From Candidatus Opitulatrix cubana (GTDB taxonomy: Bacteria; Actinomycetota; Actinomycetes; Actinomycetales; Bifidobacteriaceae), in NCBI GenBank assembly GCA_031283665.1, contig JAITBJ010000048.1, positions 1 through 32,151 of the forward strand: 32,151 nucleotides of DNA, in the 5' to 3' direction. The notes beneath the pieces were generated by a model that searched no databases, was not told the DNA's origin, and saw only the letters and a list, made by a program, of their open reading frames with translations. The translations under genes were made by a program, and so were the position numbers. Of this stretch, positions 1-7,163 are shown one piece after another (position 1 is the stretch's first letter; each line of letters begins with the position of its first letter).

Positions 1-101
1 TATTGGGAAGTAATTGATTGAATTAGTTGAGTTAAAAAACTCTTTAAATCTTTTGGTGTTCCTGCTAAGGTTTTTCTAATTTTTCCTGATTCTGTAATCA
101 T
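1..101 (-). CDS. partial hypothetical protein, runs off the window
   Basis: An ATG at 101-99 opens a frame that stays open for 33 codons to the window edge, beginning MITESGKIRKTLAGTPKDL. It starts two bases after the stop codon of the minus-strand gene at 104-871, so the two would be one transcription unit read with translational coupling. I see no good ribosome binding site, and the visible part is polar with no recognised motif. The tight stop-start spacing is the only support. It could be chance, but the frame is open to the end and is not covered by any other gene. Confidence 0.4.
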   Translation of the reverse strand, partial: MITESGKIRKTLAGTPKDLKSFLTQLIQSITSQ

Positions 102-103
102 TT

Positions 104-871
104 CTACGGGGATGGAGCAGGAGTTCCGCATGAAATTGTAAGAGGCGTCCATCCTTTGTCAGTTACTCCATCTGGTTCACTTTCAGATGTGTTTGTCAAA
201 AGTACATCGTCCGATTGTATAATTGGACCAGAGGCTCCAATTAGTTGTGCTTTACCTGAAGCATAAAAAGCGTGGTTGGCGACATTTCTATTATCTCTTA
301 TCCAAATTGAATATATTCCATCTGTATTGACTATAGCAAATTCTATCTTGGTTGTATTTGTAGTAGAAAAAAGAGTTGGGCACCACCTAGCCCCAGTTAT
401 ATAAGGAATGGTCTCTGAAATATTTTTAAAGATAGCTAAATATACTGTTCCGCTGACATTTTCAGTATTGCCGTTTAGAAGATATAGAGAAAAATTGTAA
501 CTTGCATTATAGCTATTGCGATATGTATAAGCAAGAATTTTTGAATAAAGCGTGTAAGTTTGGGACTTCCAGATGTAGGGAGAGTTGGCCTTCCAGCCTG
601 TTGGATAGTTAATCGCAGTATTCATTTCGGTGGTGGATGAAACCTCTAAATTAGTTCGTGCATTAGCTGCATTATTACTTCCAGTTCCACCCTTAGCTAT
701 TGGTAAAACTGAACTAGCGCCACTGGTAGCAGAGTTTAATTCATATCCGCCAATCGCACAAATTAATCCAAACAGTAGCACTGTGATAACAGCACCAATT
801 TTTTGAGGCTTGATTTGTTGCAATTTGTTTTTTAATGTATTCTGTATTTTAGGTTTAATTTTTGTATTCAT
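104..871 (-). CDS. membrane-anchored surface protein with a phage-tail-fibre-like motif
   Basis: 255 aa. A short basic N-terminus (about 1-24) leads into one hydrophobic segment (about 25-44), then a Ser/Thr/Asn-rich region and a probably beta-rich exterior. Just outside the membrane lies LPIAKGGTGSNNAANARTNL, which closely resembles the P-I-x-x-G-G-T-G-x-x-x-A-x-x-A-R-x-N-L motif common near the start of phage tail-fibre proteins. The C-terminus is Pro-rich and holds a Cys (SCGTPAPSP). This suggests a cell-surface adhesin or receptor-type protein that borrowed a tail-fibre segment. There is no ribosome binding site; a possible -10 (TAAACT, 883-878) ends 6 bases before the ATG, suggesting a leaderless mRNA. 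A G8 tract lies at the matching -35 position. The function is unknown. Confidence 0.7.
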   Translation of the reverse strand: MNTKIKPKIQNTLKNKLQQIKPQKIGAVITVLLFGLICAIGGYELNSATSGASSVLPIAKGGTGSNNAANARTNLEVSSTTEMNTAINYPTGWKANSPYIWKSQTYTLYSKILAYTYRNSYNASYNFSLYLLNGNTENVSGTVYLAIFKNISETIPYITGARWCPTLFSTTNTTKIEFAIVNTDGIYSIWIRDNRNVANHAFYASGKAQLIGASGPIIQSDDVLLTNTSESEPDGVTDKGWTPLTISCGTPAPSP

Positions 872-899
872 AGTTATAGTTTACAAAAAAATCGCCGAA

Positions 900-907
900 C
901 CCCCCCC
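900..907. repeat. C8/G8 homopolymer tract in a promoter
   Basis: Eight consecutive C on the plus strand (G8 on the minus strand) in AT-rich surroundings. Read on the minus strand, it lies 16 bases upstream of the candidate -10 TAAACT (883-878) of the surface-protein gene, just where a -35 box belongs. Two further TATAAT boxes lie upstream (922-917 and 933-928); if either of those drives the gene, the tract lies in the 5' leader instead. Tracts of this length are prone to slippage and could switch expression on and off. Confidence 0.6.
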
Positions 908-996
908 GTGCACATAATTATAACAAAATTATAACAATGAGTTTTTTTATTTTTTTTAATTTTTAATGTGATTAAGTTTGAAATAGTATAATTTTG

Positions 997-1069
997 CAGG
1001 GCGGACAGGACTTGAACCTGCAACCCTCGGTTTTGGAGACCGATGCTCTACCAATTGAGCCACCGCCCT
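997..1069 (-). tRNA. tRNA-Trp (CCA anticodon)
   Basis: On the minus strand a 73-base cloverleaf can be folded. The acceptor stem AGGGCGG pairs with CCGCCCT, the D arm holds GCTC/GAGC, the anticodon arm CGGTCTCCAAAACCG exposes CCA, and the T arm carries GGTTCAAGTCC. The discriminator base is G at 997 and the 3' CCA is not encoded. tRNA-Trp is often found beside secE-nusG in bacteria; here it lies on the opposite strand, facing away from secE. Confidence 0.95.
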
Positions 1070-1124
1070 ATTTACATATTTAGTTTATATTATAATGCTC
1101 GTTTTTACAAATAGAGTATTTTTC

Positions 1125-1153
1125 TTTCAAGATTTGCTAATGTGTGGTAATCT
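1125..1153 (+). promoter_or_regulatory. candidate promoter of the secE-lepB operon
   Basis: An extended -10 box TGgTAATCT (1145-1153) lies 17 bases after a weak -35 TTTCAA (1125-1130). Transcription would begin near 1160, leaving a leader of about 63 bases with a small hairpin (TATACA 1172-1177 / TGTATA 1187-1192) before the ribosome binding site. This is a prediction from sequence only. Confidence 0.4.
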
Positions 1154-1222
1154 ATATTATATCCCCCAAATTATACACAGATTTGCTGTATAGGGCGGAA
1201 AAGAGTAAAAAAAAGGAGAAAA

Positions 1223-1408
1223 ATGAGTGCTATAAAAAAGTTTGTGCTTGAGGTGATTGCTGAGCTAAAGCGAGTAGTCTATCCAACAAGGGCAGAGCTT
1301 ATAGAAAACTCAATAGTAGTTTTAGTGTTTGTGACTATTATGATGGCATTTATCACTCTTATAGATTTTGGAATTGGTCAAGGCGTGATGGCCTTGTTTA
1401 CGAAATAA
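1223..1408 (+). CDS. secE: preprotein translocase subunit SecE
   Basis: 61 aa, the usual length of single-span SecE. The amphipathic N-terminal helix carries the family motif as ELKRVVYPTRAEL (about 14-26), followed by one membrane span (about 30-51). SecE clamps SecY in the protein-export channel. The start follows a strong ribosome binding site (AAAAAGGAG). It is first in a run continuing into nusG, rplK and rplA, the usual bacterial order. The last codons and the stop (TTT ACG AAA TAA) are repeated 17 bases downstream as TTT ACG AAA TAG in another frame. Confidence 0.95.
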   Translation: MSAIKKFVLEVIAELKRVVYPTRAELIENSIVVLVFVTIMMAFITLIDFGIGQGVMALFTK

Positions 1409-1426
1409 GGATGTTTACGAAATAGG
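1395..1426 (+). repeat. tandem duplication across the secE stop codon
   Basis: TGTTTACGAAATAAGG (1395-1410) is followed by TGTTTACGAAATAGG (1412-1426), period 17. Copy 1 reads L-F-T-K-stop (TAA). Copy 2, in a shifted frame, reads M-F-T-K-stop (ATG...TAG). The second copy also supplies the AGG-containing sequence upstream of the nusG start. Confidence 0.85.
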
Positions 1427-1432
1427 TAATTA

Positions 1433-2131
1433 ATGAGTGAAGAAGTAAAAGATCAAGAAAAGACTACTGAAAGTGTAGTAGCTCCTGCTGAAAAAGCATC
1501 TGTAGAGGTAGATCCTAAAGTAAAAGAGCTAAAAGAGCGTTTGCAAAAAGAAAATGGCAAATGGTATGTAATACATTCGCAAGTAGGATTTGAAAACACT
1601 GTAAAAGATAATTTAGAAAAGCTTTTGACAAGTGGAAGAGCTGGTTCAGATGCTGTTTATGAAGTGGTGGTGCCTACACATATTGAAACTACTGTAAAAG
1701 GTGGTCAGAAAAAATCGAAAGTGGTAGTTAGAATACCCTCTTATGTGTTAGTCAGGATGGATTTGAATGAGGATTCTTGGACTTTAGTTAGAAACACACC
1801 TGGAGTTACATCATTTGCAGGATTAGGTCGTCAGCCAGTGCCTCTTACTATAAAAGAAGTGATGTCTATGTTAGAGCCTATGATTTTGTCTGATGAAAAA
1901 ATCATTGAAGAGGAAAAAGCTCCAGAGCAGGTGAAAAGGACTCGCGCAAAAGCAAATGTAAATTACGAAGTGGGCGAGTTTGTCACAGTTATAGATGGAC
2001 CTTTTGAATCATTAGATGCTACTATTACAGAAGTGAATACAGAATCTGAGAAAATTAAGGTTTTAGTGTCTTTATTTGGAAGAGAGACACCTGTGGAATT
2101 AGGATTTGATCAAATAGAGAAGAAAGATTAA
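1433..2131 (+). CDS. nusG: transcription termination/antitermination factor NusG
   Basis: 232 aa. A charged, Glu/Lys-rich extension (about 1-45), typical of actinobacterial NusG, precedes the NGN domain that contacts RNA polymerase ([20 protein letters not shown], about 43-62, through about 150). The C-terminal KOW domain (about 175-230: [19 protein letters not shown]) is the part that binds Rho or ribosomal protein S10. It lies 24 bases after secE and 12 bases before rplK. Its ribosome binding site is weak and partly formed by the duplicated secE tail. The gene's own end (AAGAAAGATTA 2120-2130) is followed by AAGAAAGGCGATTA (2131-2144), a possible further stop-region duplication. Confidence 0.95.
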   Translation: MSEEVKDQEKTTESVVAPAEKASVEVDPKVKELKERLQKENGKWYVIHSQVGFENTVKDNLEKLLTSGRAGSDAVYEVVVPTHIETTVKGGQKKSKVVVRIPSYVLVRMDLNEDSWTLVRNTPGVTSFAGLGRQPVPLTIKEVMSMLEPMILSDEKIIEEEKAPEQVKRTRAKANVNYEVGEFVTVIDGPFESLDATITEVNTESEKIKVLVSLFGRETPVELGFDQIEKKD

Positions 2132-2143
2132 AGAAAGGCGATT

Positions 2144-2566
2144 ATGGCAAAAGAAATTGTTGGGATTATAAAACTTCAAATTCCTGCAGGGCAAGCTAAT
2201 CCTGCTCCACCAGTTGGTACAGCATTAGGCCCTCATGGCGTAAACATTATGGAGTTTTGTAAAGCGTATAACGAAGTTACTCAGTCCGAGGCAGGAAGTA
2301 TAATACCTGTAGAGATAACTGTGTATGAAGATAGATCTTTTACATTTATTACTAAAACACCTCCAGCAGCTGATTTAATAAAGAAAGCTGCAAAAGTGAA
2401 AAAAGGTGCAGCAAATCCGCTGACTACAAAAGTGGGAGCTATTACATGGGACCAATGTAAGCAAATTGCTGAGCAAAAAATGAAAGATCTTAATGCTAAT
2501 GATTTAGATGCAGGAGCAAAAATAATTGCTGGCACTGCAAGATCCATGGGTATTAAAGTAAATTAA
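2144..2566 (+). CDS. rplK: 50S ribosomal protein L11
   Basis: 140 aa, normal length. It shows the classical L11 sequence: [20 protein letters not shown] at about 8-27, [13 protein letters not shown] at about 30-42, the VYEDRSFTF strand, [13 protein letters not shown], and the RNA-binding C-terminal domain ending in [11 protein letters not shown]11 forms the GTPase-associated centre of the large subunit with 23S rRNA. The ribosome binding site is AAAGG upstream of ATG 2144. The last five codons plus stop (GIKVN-stop) are duplicated immediately downstream with only synonymous differences. Confidence 0.97.
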   Translation: MAKEIVGIIKLQIPAGQANPAPPVGTALGPHGVNIMEFCKAYNEVTQSEAGSIIPVEITVYEDRSFTFITKTPPAADLIKKAAKVKKGAANPLTTKVGAITWDQCKQIAEQKMKDLNANDLDAGAKIIAGTARSMGIKVN

Positions 2567-2586
2567 CGGTATTAAGGTAAACTAAA
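2549..2586 (+). repeat. tandem duplication across the rplK stop codon
   Basis: GGTATTAAAGTAAATTAAC (2549-2567) is followed at once by GGTATTAAGGTAAACTAAA (2568-2586), period 19, 16 of 19 identical. Both copies read G-I-K-V-N-stop in their own frame. The two differences within the codons are AAA/AAG and AAT/AAC, both synonymous. Confidence 0.85.
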
Positions 2587-2656
2587 TATAGAAAACAGTA
2601 GCAGGACAGCGTTAGTCCAGACTACAGCTGCAAACTAAACGAAAGAGAGGAAGCAG

Positions 2657-3346
2657 ATGCAAAAACGCGGAAAAATATATAATCAGGCTTTGTCTAAAAT
2701 AGATAAGTCACGAGTTTACACAACTGATGAGGCTTTTGAGATTTTGAAATCTTTGCCTGATAAGAAATTTGATGAGACTATAGATGTGTCAGTGCGCTTA
2801 TCAGTGGACCCTAAAAAAGCTGATCAAATGGTTAGAGGCACTGTAAGTTTGCCAAATGGCACAGGAAAAACTGCAAAAGTGATAGTTTTTGCACAAGGCG
2901 AAAATGCCGAGGCGGCTAAAGCTGCTGGGGCTGATGAAGTGGGCGCTGATGAGCTAATTGAAAAGGTTTCAAAAGGTTATACAGATTTTGATGCTGCTGT
3001 GGCTACACCTGACCTTATGGGAAAAGTTGGTAAATTAGGTAGAGTTTTAGGTCCAAGAAATCTTATGCCAAACCCTAAAACAGGCACAGTGACTCCAGAT
3101 GTGAAAAAAGCAGTGGAAGATATAAAAGGCGGAAAAATAGATTTTAGAATAGACCGCAATTCTAATTTAGCGTTTATTATTGGGAAAAAATCATTTGAGA
3201 AGACGGCTTTAGTAGAAAACTTTTCTGCTGCTATGGATGAAGTTATTCGTTTGAAGCCAGTAAGCGTAAAAGGTAGATATATTACAAAAGTGGCTATTTC
3301 ATCAACACAAGGACCATCTATTATAGTAGATGTGACACAATTATAA
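2657..3346 (+). CDS. rplA: 50S ribosomal protein L1
   Basis: 229 aa, normal length. Visible L1 features are [18 protein letters not shown] and [13 protein letters not shown] (domain I), [29 protein letters not shown] followed by LMPNPKTGT (domain II), and [19 protein letters not shown] near the C-terminus. L1 binds the mobile stalk of 23S rRNA near the E site and often represses its own operon by binding the mRNA. The ribosome binding site is AGAGAGGAA. The 70-base gap after the rplK duplication holds a weak hairpin (GGAC...GTCC at about 2604-2618), but I cannot identify it as an L1 operator. Confidence 0.97.
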   Translation: MQKRGKIYNQALSKIDKSRVYTTDEAFEILKSLPDKKFDETIDVSVRLSVDPKKADQMVRGTVSLPNGTGKTAKVIVFAQGENAEAAKAAGADEVGADELIEKVSKGYTDFDAAVATPDLMGKVGKLGRVLGPRNLMPNPKTGTVTPDVKKAVEDIKGGKIDFRIDRNSNLAFIIGKKSFEKTALVENFSAAMDEVIRLKPVSVKGRYITKVAISSTQGPSIIVDVTQL

Positions 3347-3358
3347 AGGAGTAAAATT

Positions 3359-3706
3359 ATGCAAACACTAGACGCAGTAGATAAAGCAAATTTGAAAGAG
3401 AATCTTCCACAGCTCAGATCAGGAGACACTGTAAAAGTTAATGTTAAGGTTGTAGAGGGAAACCGATCTCGTATACAGGTTTTTCAGGGTGTGATAATTG
3501 CTATTAACGGCTCTGGGGTGCGACAAACTATTACTGTTAGAAAGCAGTCATTTGGCGTAGGCGTGGAAAGGATTTTTCCTATACATTCACCATCTGTAGA
3601 GTCATTAGAAGTTTTGACACATGGAGATGTGAGAAGAGCAAAACTTTATTATCTGAAAAATCTTGTTGGTAAAAAAGCTAGAGTTAGAGAAAAAAGAGAA
3701 AACTAA
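3359..3706 (+). CDS. rplS: 50S ribosomal protein L19
   Basis: 115 aa, normal length. Family signature: [62 protein letters not shown] and [19 protein letters not shown]19 sits at the subunit interface of the ribosome. It starts 12 bases after rplA with ribosome binding site AAAGGAG and ends 2 bases before lepB. L19 followed by signal peptidase I is a known actinobacterial pairing; having that pair fused directly behind rplA, instead of in its usual separate locus, is less usual. Confidence 0.97.
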   Translation: MQTLDAVDKANLKENLPQLRSGDTVKVNVKVVEGNRSRIQVFQGVIIAINGSGVRQTITVRKQSFGVGVERIFPIHSPSVESLEVLTHGDVRRAKLYYLKNLVGKKARVREKREN

Positions 3707-3708
3707 TT

Positions 3709-4401
3709 ATGTCCGAAGATAACTTGAGTGAGGCTATAACAGATTGGAAAGCTAAACGGGAAGTTAATCAGGAGGCAAAAAAGAAATGGCCTTTTTGGGC
3801 GCAGCTGTTAACTATTTTTGGCACAGCTTTTATATTATCAGTGTTTGTAAGAGTCTTTTTATTTCAGCCATTTCTTATTCCAAGCGGGTCTATGAGACCT
3901 ACATTAGTGGAAAATGATAGAATAGTAGCTAATAAATTATATCCTAAACCATTTGGTCTAAATCATCAAGACATTATAGTGTTTAGAGATCCAGGCGGTT
4001 GGCTTCTGCTTCATAATTTAGAAAATGATAATGATTCTTCATCTCTGTCAGGAGTTTTGGAGTTTTTTGGTCTCAAAGCTCCTGAAGATGAGTATTTGAC
4101 AAAACGCCTTATAGGTATGCCAGGTGATCATATAACATGTGATGGAAACGGCGGACCTGTGGAGATAAATGGAGCGCCATTGAGCGAGCCTTATTTGCCG
4201 CAAGGCGCTTTTCCCTCTCAAGCAAAAATAGATGAAACAGTGCCCCCTAATATGCTCTATGTGTTAGGCGATAACAGATCTAACTCTGCGGATTCGCGCT
4301 ATAATAAAGATAAAGAATATGGTGGATTTGTGCCTGTTGCAAATGTGGTTGGAAAAGTGGTAGCAATTATGTGGCCTTGGGACCATATGAAAACTTTTTA
4401 A
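3709..4401 (+). CDS. lepB: signal peptidase I
   Basis: 230 aa. A cytoplasmic N-terminus (about 1-27) is followed by one membrane span (about 28-48, LLTIFGTAFILSVFVRVFLF) and the S26 protease fold outside. The catalytic Ser is S61 in IPSGSMRPTL and the general-base Lys is K132 in TKRLIGMPGD; the family box GDNRSNSADSRY lies near the C-terminus. It cleaves signal peptides from exported proteins, such as the amidase encoded downstream. The ATG follows the rplS stop by only two bases, so translation is probably coupled. Confidence 0.95.
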   Translation: MSEDNLSEAITDWKAKREVNQEAKKKWPFWAQLLTIFGTAFILSVFVRVFLFQPFLIPSGSMRPTLVENDRIVANKLYPKPFGLNHQDIIVFRDPGGWLLLHNLENDNDSSSLSGVLEFFGLKAPEDEYLTKRLIGMPGDHITCDGNGGPVEINGAPLSEPYLPQGAFPSQAKIDETVPPNMLYVLGDNRSNSADSRYNKDKEYGGFVPVANVVGKVVAIMWPWDHMKTF

Positions 4402-4427
4402 AAATAACTGTTTACCTGTAAATGCTA

Positions 4428-4489
4428 ACTGTGTAATTTTTGTAAAATCACTTCTAACATAAGTATACAGGTTTAAAATATGCTATCAT
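4428..4489 (+). promoter_or_regulatory. candidate adhE promoter with an imperfect palindromic operator
   Basis: An extended -10 TGcTATCAT (4481-4489) precedes adhE, with no clear -35. About 30 bases further upstream lies the imperfect inverted repeat GTGTAATTTT-TGT-AAAATCAC (4431-4451). Its shape resembles the TGTGA...TCACA sites bound by the redox sensor Rex, which commonly controls adhE, but the match is loose. A second small palindrome, TTTAC-CT-GTAAA, is at about 4411-4422. Confidence 0.35.
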
Positions 4490-4525
4490 TTATATAGAAA
4501 ACATTATTGCAAATAAAGGAGAATA

Positions 4526-7129
4526 ATGGTTGCAGAAGTTGAAAAAAAAGTTGACTTGGCGCTAAAAGCCCTTGATGAGTTTTACAAATTAGATCAAGAA
4601 AAAATAGATTATATAGTAAGTAAAATGTCAGTGGCAGGCTTGAATGCCCATCTAACATTAGCAAAAGAGGCTGTGGAAGAGACAAAAAGAGGCAGAATTG
4701 AAGATAAAGCAGTAAAAAACATTTTTGCTTGCGAGCATGTGACCCATTATTTGAAAAAGCAAAAAACAGTTGGCATTATTTCAGAAGACCCAATTTCTGG
4801 AATTATTGAAATTGCAGATCCTGTGGGAGTGATAGCAGGAGTGACGCCTGTTACAAATCCTACATCTACAACTATTTTTAAATCACTTTTAGCAATCAAA
4901 ACGCGTAATCCAATTATTTTCGGTTTCCACCCAAGTGCACAAAAATGCTCTGTGTCAGCTGCAAAAATTATGTTAGAAGCGGCTCGAAAAGCTGGTGCGC
5001 CGAAAAACTGCATTCAGTGGATAGAAAAGCCATCTATAGAAGCTACAAATGCGCTGATGAATAATGATGGTGTGGCTACAATTTTGGCAACAGGCGGAAA
5101 CGCTATGGTAAAAGCTGCATATTCATGCGGCAAGCCAGCACTAGGCGTGGGAGCAGGAAATGTGCCTGCATATGTAGAAAAGTCTGCTGATTTAGATAAA
5201 GCTGCTAATGATATTATCGTGTCTAAAAACTTTGATTATGGTATGATATGCGCTTCAGAGCAGGCTGTGATAGTTGATAAAAGCATTTATACTTCATTTC
5301 TTGGAAAGCTCAAAAAGCTCAATGCTTATGTTTGCACTCCGCAAGAGAAAGCAAAATTAGAAGAGTTTATATTCGGTGTGAAAGCTTATTCAAAAAATTG
5401 CTCACTCAAGTGTTTGAATCCTGATATAGTCGGTCAATCTCCACAATGGATTGCTAAAAATGCAGGATTTAGCGTTCCAGAATCCACATCTGTGATTTTA
5501 GCAGAGGTAAAAGAGGTAGGATGCAAAGAGCCGCTATCTGCAGAAAAGCTCTCTCCTGTGTTAGCAGTTTTGAAAGCTAATACTACTGCGCATGCGTTTG
5601 ATTTAGCAGAGGCGATGCTTGAAAACGGTGGTTTAGGTCATTCAGCTTGTATACATTCCACAGATAAAGAAATTATTAAAAAATACGGTATGAAAATGAA
5701 AGCATGCAGGATTTTGGAAAACTCTCCTACATCTTTAGGCGGTATAGGAGATGTTTATAACGCCATTATTCCATCATTGACTCTTGGATGCGGATCATAC
5801 GGAAAAAATTCAGTATCAAATAATGTGCAGGCAATAAACTTAGTAAATGTGAAAAGAATAGGACGGAGAAATAATAATATGCAATGGTTTAAGATTCCAC
5901 CAAAAATATATATAGAGCCAAACTCAATTCAGTATCTTCGTGATATGCAAGGTGTTCAAAAAGTAGCTATTGTCACAGATAAAGTGATGAGCGATCTTGG
6001 AATGACGCAAAAGGTTATAGATGAACTAGCTGCAAGAGGGGATGCTATTCAAACAAGAGTTTTAGATTTTGTGGAGCCGGAGCCATCTATTGAAACAGTG
6101 CAAAAAGGTGCTGAAATTATGAGAGGATTTTCGCCTGATACTATTATTGCATTAGGGGGCGGTTCACCAATGGATGCTGCTAAAGTGATGTGGCTTTTAT
6201 ACGAAAATCCGGATATTACTTTTGCAGATATTCGTGAAAAGTTTTTCGATATTAGAAAAAGAGCTTTCACACTTCCTAATTTAGGGCGTCTTGCTAAATT
6301 AGTTTGCATTCCTACATCATCTGGAACTGGTTCAGAGGTTACGCCTTTTTCGGTGATTACAGATCATAAAACAGGCTATAAATATCCGCTAGCAGATTAT
6401 TGCTTGACACCAAGCGTGGCAATAGTGGACCCTGTGCTAGCTATGACTCAGCCAAAATCGCTTGCATGTGATAGCGGCTTTGATGCTCTGACTCATGCTA
6501 TTGAAGCTTATGTTTCCACATATGCTAATGATTTTACAGATGGATTAGCTTTGCATGCTATTCGCCTAATATGGGATAATTTAGAGGAATCTGTAAATAA
6601 GGGAGCTGACGCACCTAAAGCACGAGAAAAAATGCATAATGCTGCCACTCTTGCTGGTATGGCATTTGGTTCTGCGTTTTTAGGATTGTGTCATGGAATG
6701 GCTCATACTATTGGCGCCACATTCCATATTCCGCACGGGAGAACAAACTCTATTTTATTGCCTAATGTGATAAGATATAACGCATCTAGTGATGTGAAAC
6801 CAACTTCATGGCCTAAATATGAAAAATATAATGCTGCTGAGCGCTATCAAGATATTGCAAAGCTGCTAAATTTGAAAGCATCTACACCAGTTCAAGGTTC
6901 TGAATCTTTAGCAAAAGCTGTGGAGGATTTGAGAGGCAGATTAGGAATGAGTGCATCGCTAAAAGAAGCGGGCGTGAAAAAAGCTGATTTAGATAAGTCA
7001 TTAGACGCTATTGCTATGAGAGCTTATGAGGACCAATGCACTCCTGCAAATCCTAGAGTTCCTATTTTAGAAGATATAAAAGCTTTAGCATTGAAGTGCT
7101 ATGACGGAGATTCGTGGAAAATTAAATAA
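4526..7129 (+). CDS. adhE: bifunctional acetaldehyde-CoA/alcohol dehydrogenase AdhE
   Basis: 867 aa, full AdhE length. The N-terminal half (about 1-440) is a CoA-acylating aldehyde dehydrogenase with catalytic Cys C242 in DYGMICASEQ. The C-terminal half (about 455-867) is an iron-dependent alcohol dehydrogenase with the cofactor motif ALGGGSPMDAAK and the metal-ligand segments GFDALTHAIEAYVS and CHGMAHTIGATFHIPHGRTN. AdhE reduces acetyl-CoA to ethanol, reoxidising two NADH during fermentation. AdhE usually assembles into helical filaments. It has its own promoter region and ribosome binding site (AAAGGAG). The terminal K-I-K-stop is duplicated 14 bases downstream as M-K-I-K-stop. Confidence 0.97.
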   Translation: MVAEVEKKVDLALKALDEFYKLDQEKIDYIVSKMSVAGLNAHLTLAKEAVEETKRGRIEDKAVKNIFACEHVTHYLKKQKTVGIISEDPISGIIEIADPVGVIAGVTPVTNPTSTTIFKSLLAIKTRNPIIFGFHPSAQKCSVSAAKIMLEAARKAGAPKNCIQWIEKPSIEATNALMNNDGVATILATGGNAMVKAAYSCGKPALGVGAGNVPAYVEKSADLDKAANDIIVSKNFDYGMICASEQAVIVDKSIYTSFLGKLKKLNAYVCTPQEKAKLEEFIFGVKAYSKNCSLKCLNPDIVGQSPQWIAKNAGFSVPESTSVILAEVKEVGCKEPLSAEKLSPVLAVLKANTTAHAFDLAEAMLENGGLGHSACIHSTDKEIIKKYGMKMKACRILENSPTSLGGIGDVYNAIIPSLTLGCGSYGKNSVSNNVQAINLVNVKRIGRRNNNMQWFKIPPKIYIEPNSIQYLRDMQGVQKVAIVTDKVMSDLGMTQKVIDELAARGDAIQTRVLDFVEPEPSIETVQKGAEIMRGFSPDTIIALGGGSPMDAAKVMWLLYENPDITFADIREKFFDIRKRAFTLPNLGRLAKLVCIPTSSGTGSEVTPFSVITDHKTGYKYPLADYCLTPSVAIVDPVLAMTQPKSLACDSGFDALTHAIEAYVSTYANDFTDGLALHAIRLIWDNLEESVNKGADAPKAREKMHNAATLAGMAFGSAFLGLCHGMAHTIGATFHIPHGRTNSILLPNVIRYNASSDVKPTSWPKYEKYNAAERYQDIAKLLNLKASTPVQGSESLAKAVEDLRGRLGMSASLKEAGVKKADLDKSLDAIAMRAYEDQCTPANPRVPILEDIKALALKCYDGDSWKIK

Positions 7130-7143
7130 TGAAAATTAAATAG
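7117..7143 (+). repeat. tandem duplication across the adhE stop codon
   Basis: GAAAATTAAATA occurs at 7117-7128 and again at 7131-7142, period 14. Copy 1 is W-K-I-K-TAA. In copy 2 an ATG overlapping the stop (TAATG) begins a four-codon frame M-K-I-K-TAG ending at 7143. Confidence 0.8.
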
Positions 7144-7163
7144 TTTTTTTGTAAGAGGTAATT

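Noticed and set aside
2604..2618. GGAC...GTCC hairpin between rplK and rplA as an L1 autoregulatory site
   Set aside because: The stem is only 4 bp and I cannot match it to the L1-binding fold of 23S rRNA; L1 operators also usually lie ahead of rplK.
2281..3429. Antisense frames opposite rplK (2281-2547) and rplA (2977-3429)
   Set aside because: Composition shadows of highly conserved ribosomal protein genes; no ribosome binding sites or recognisable products.
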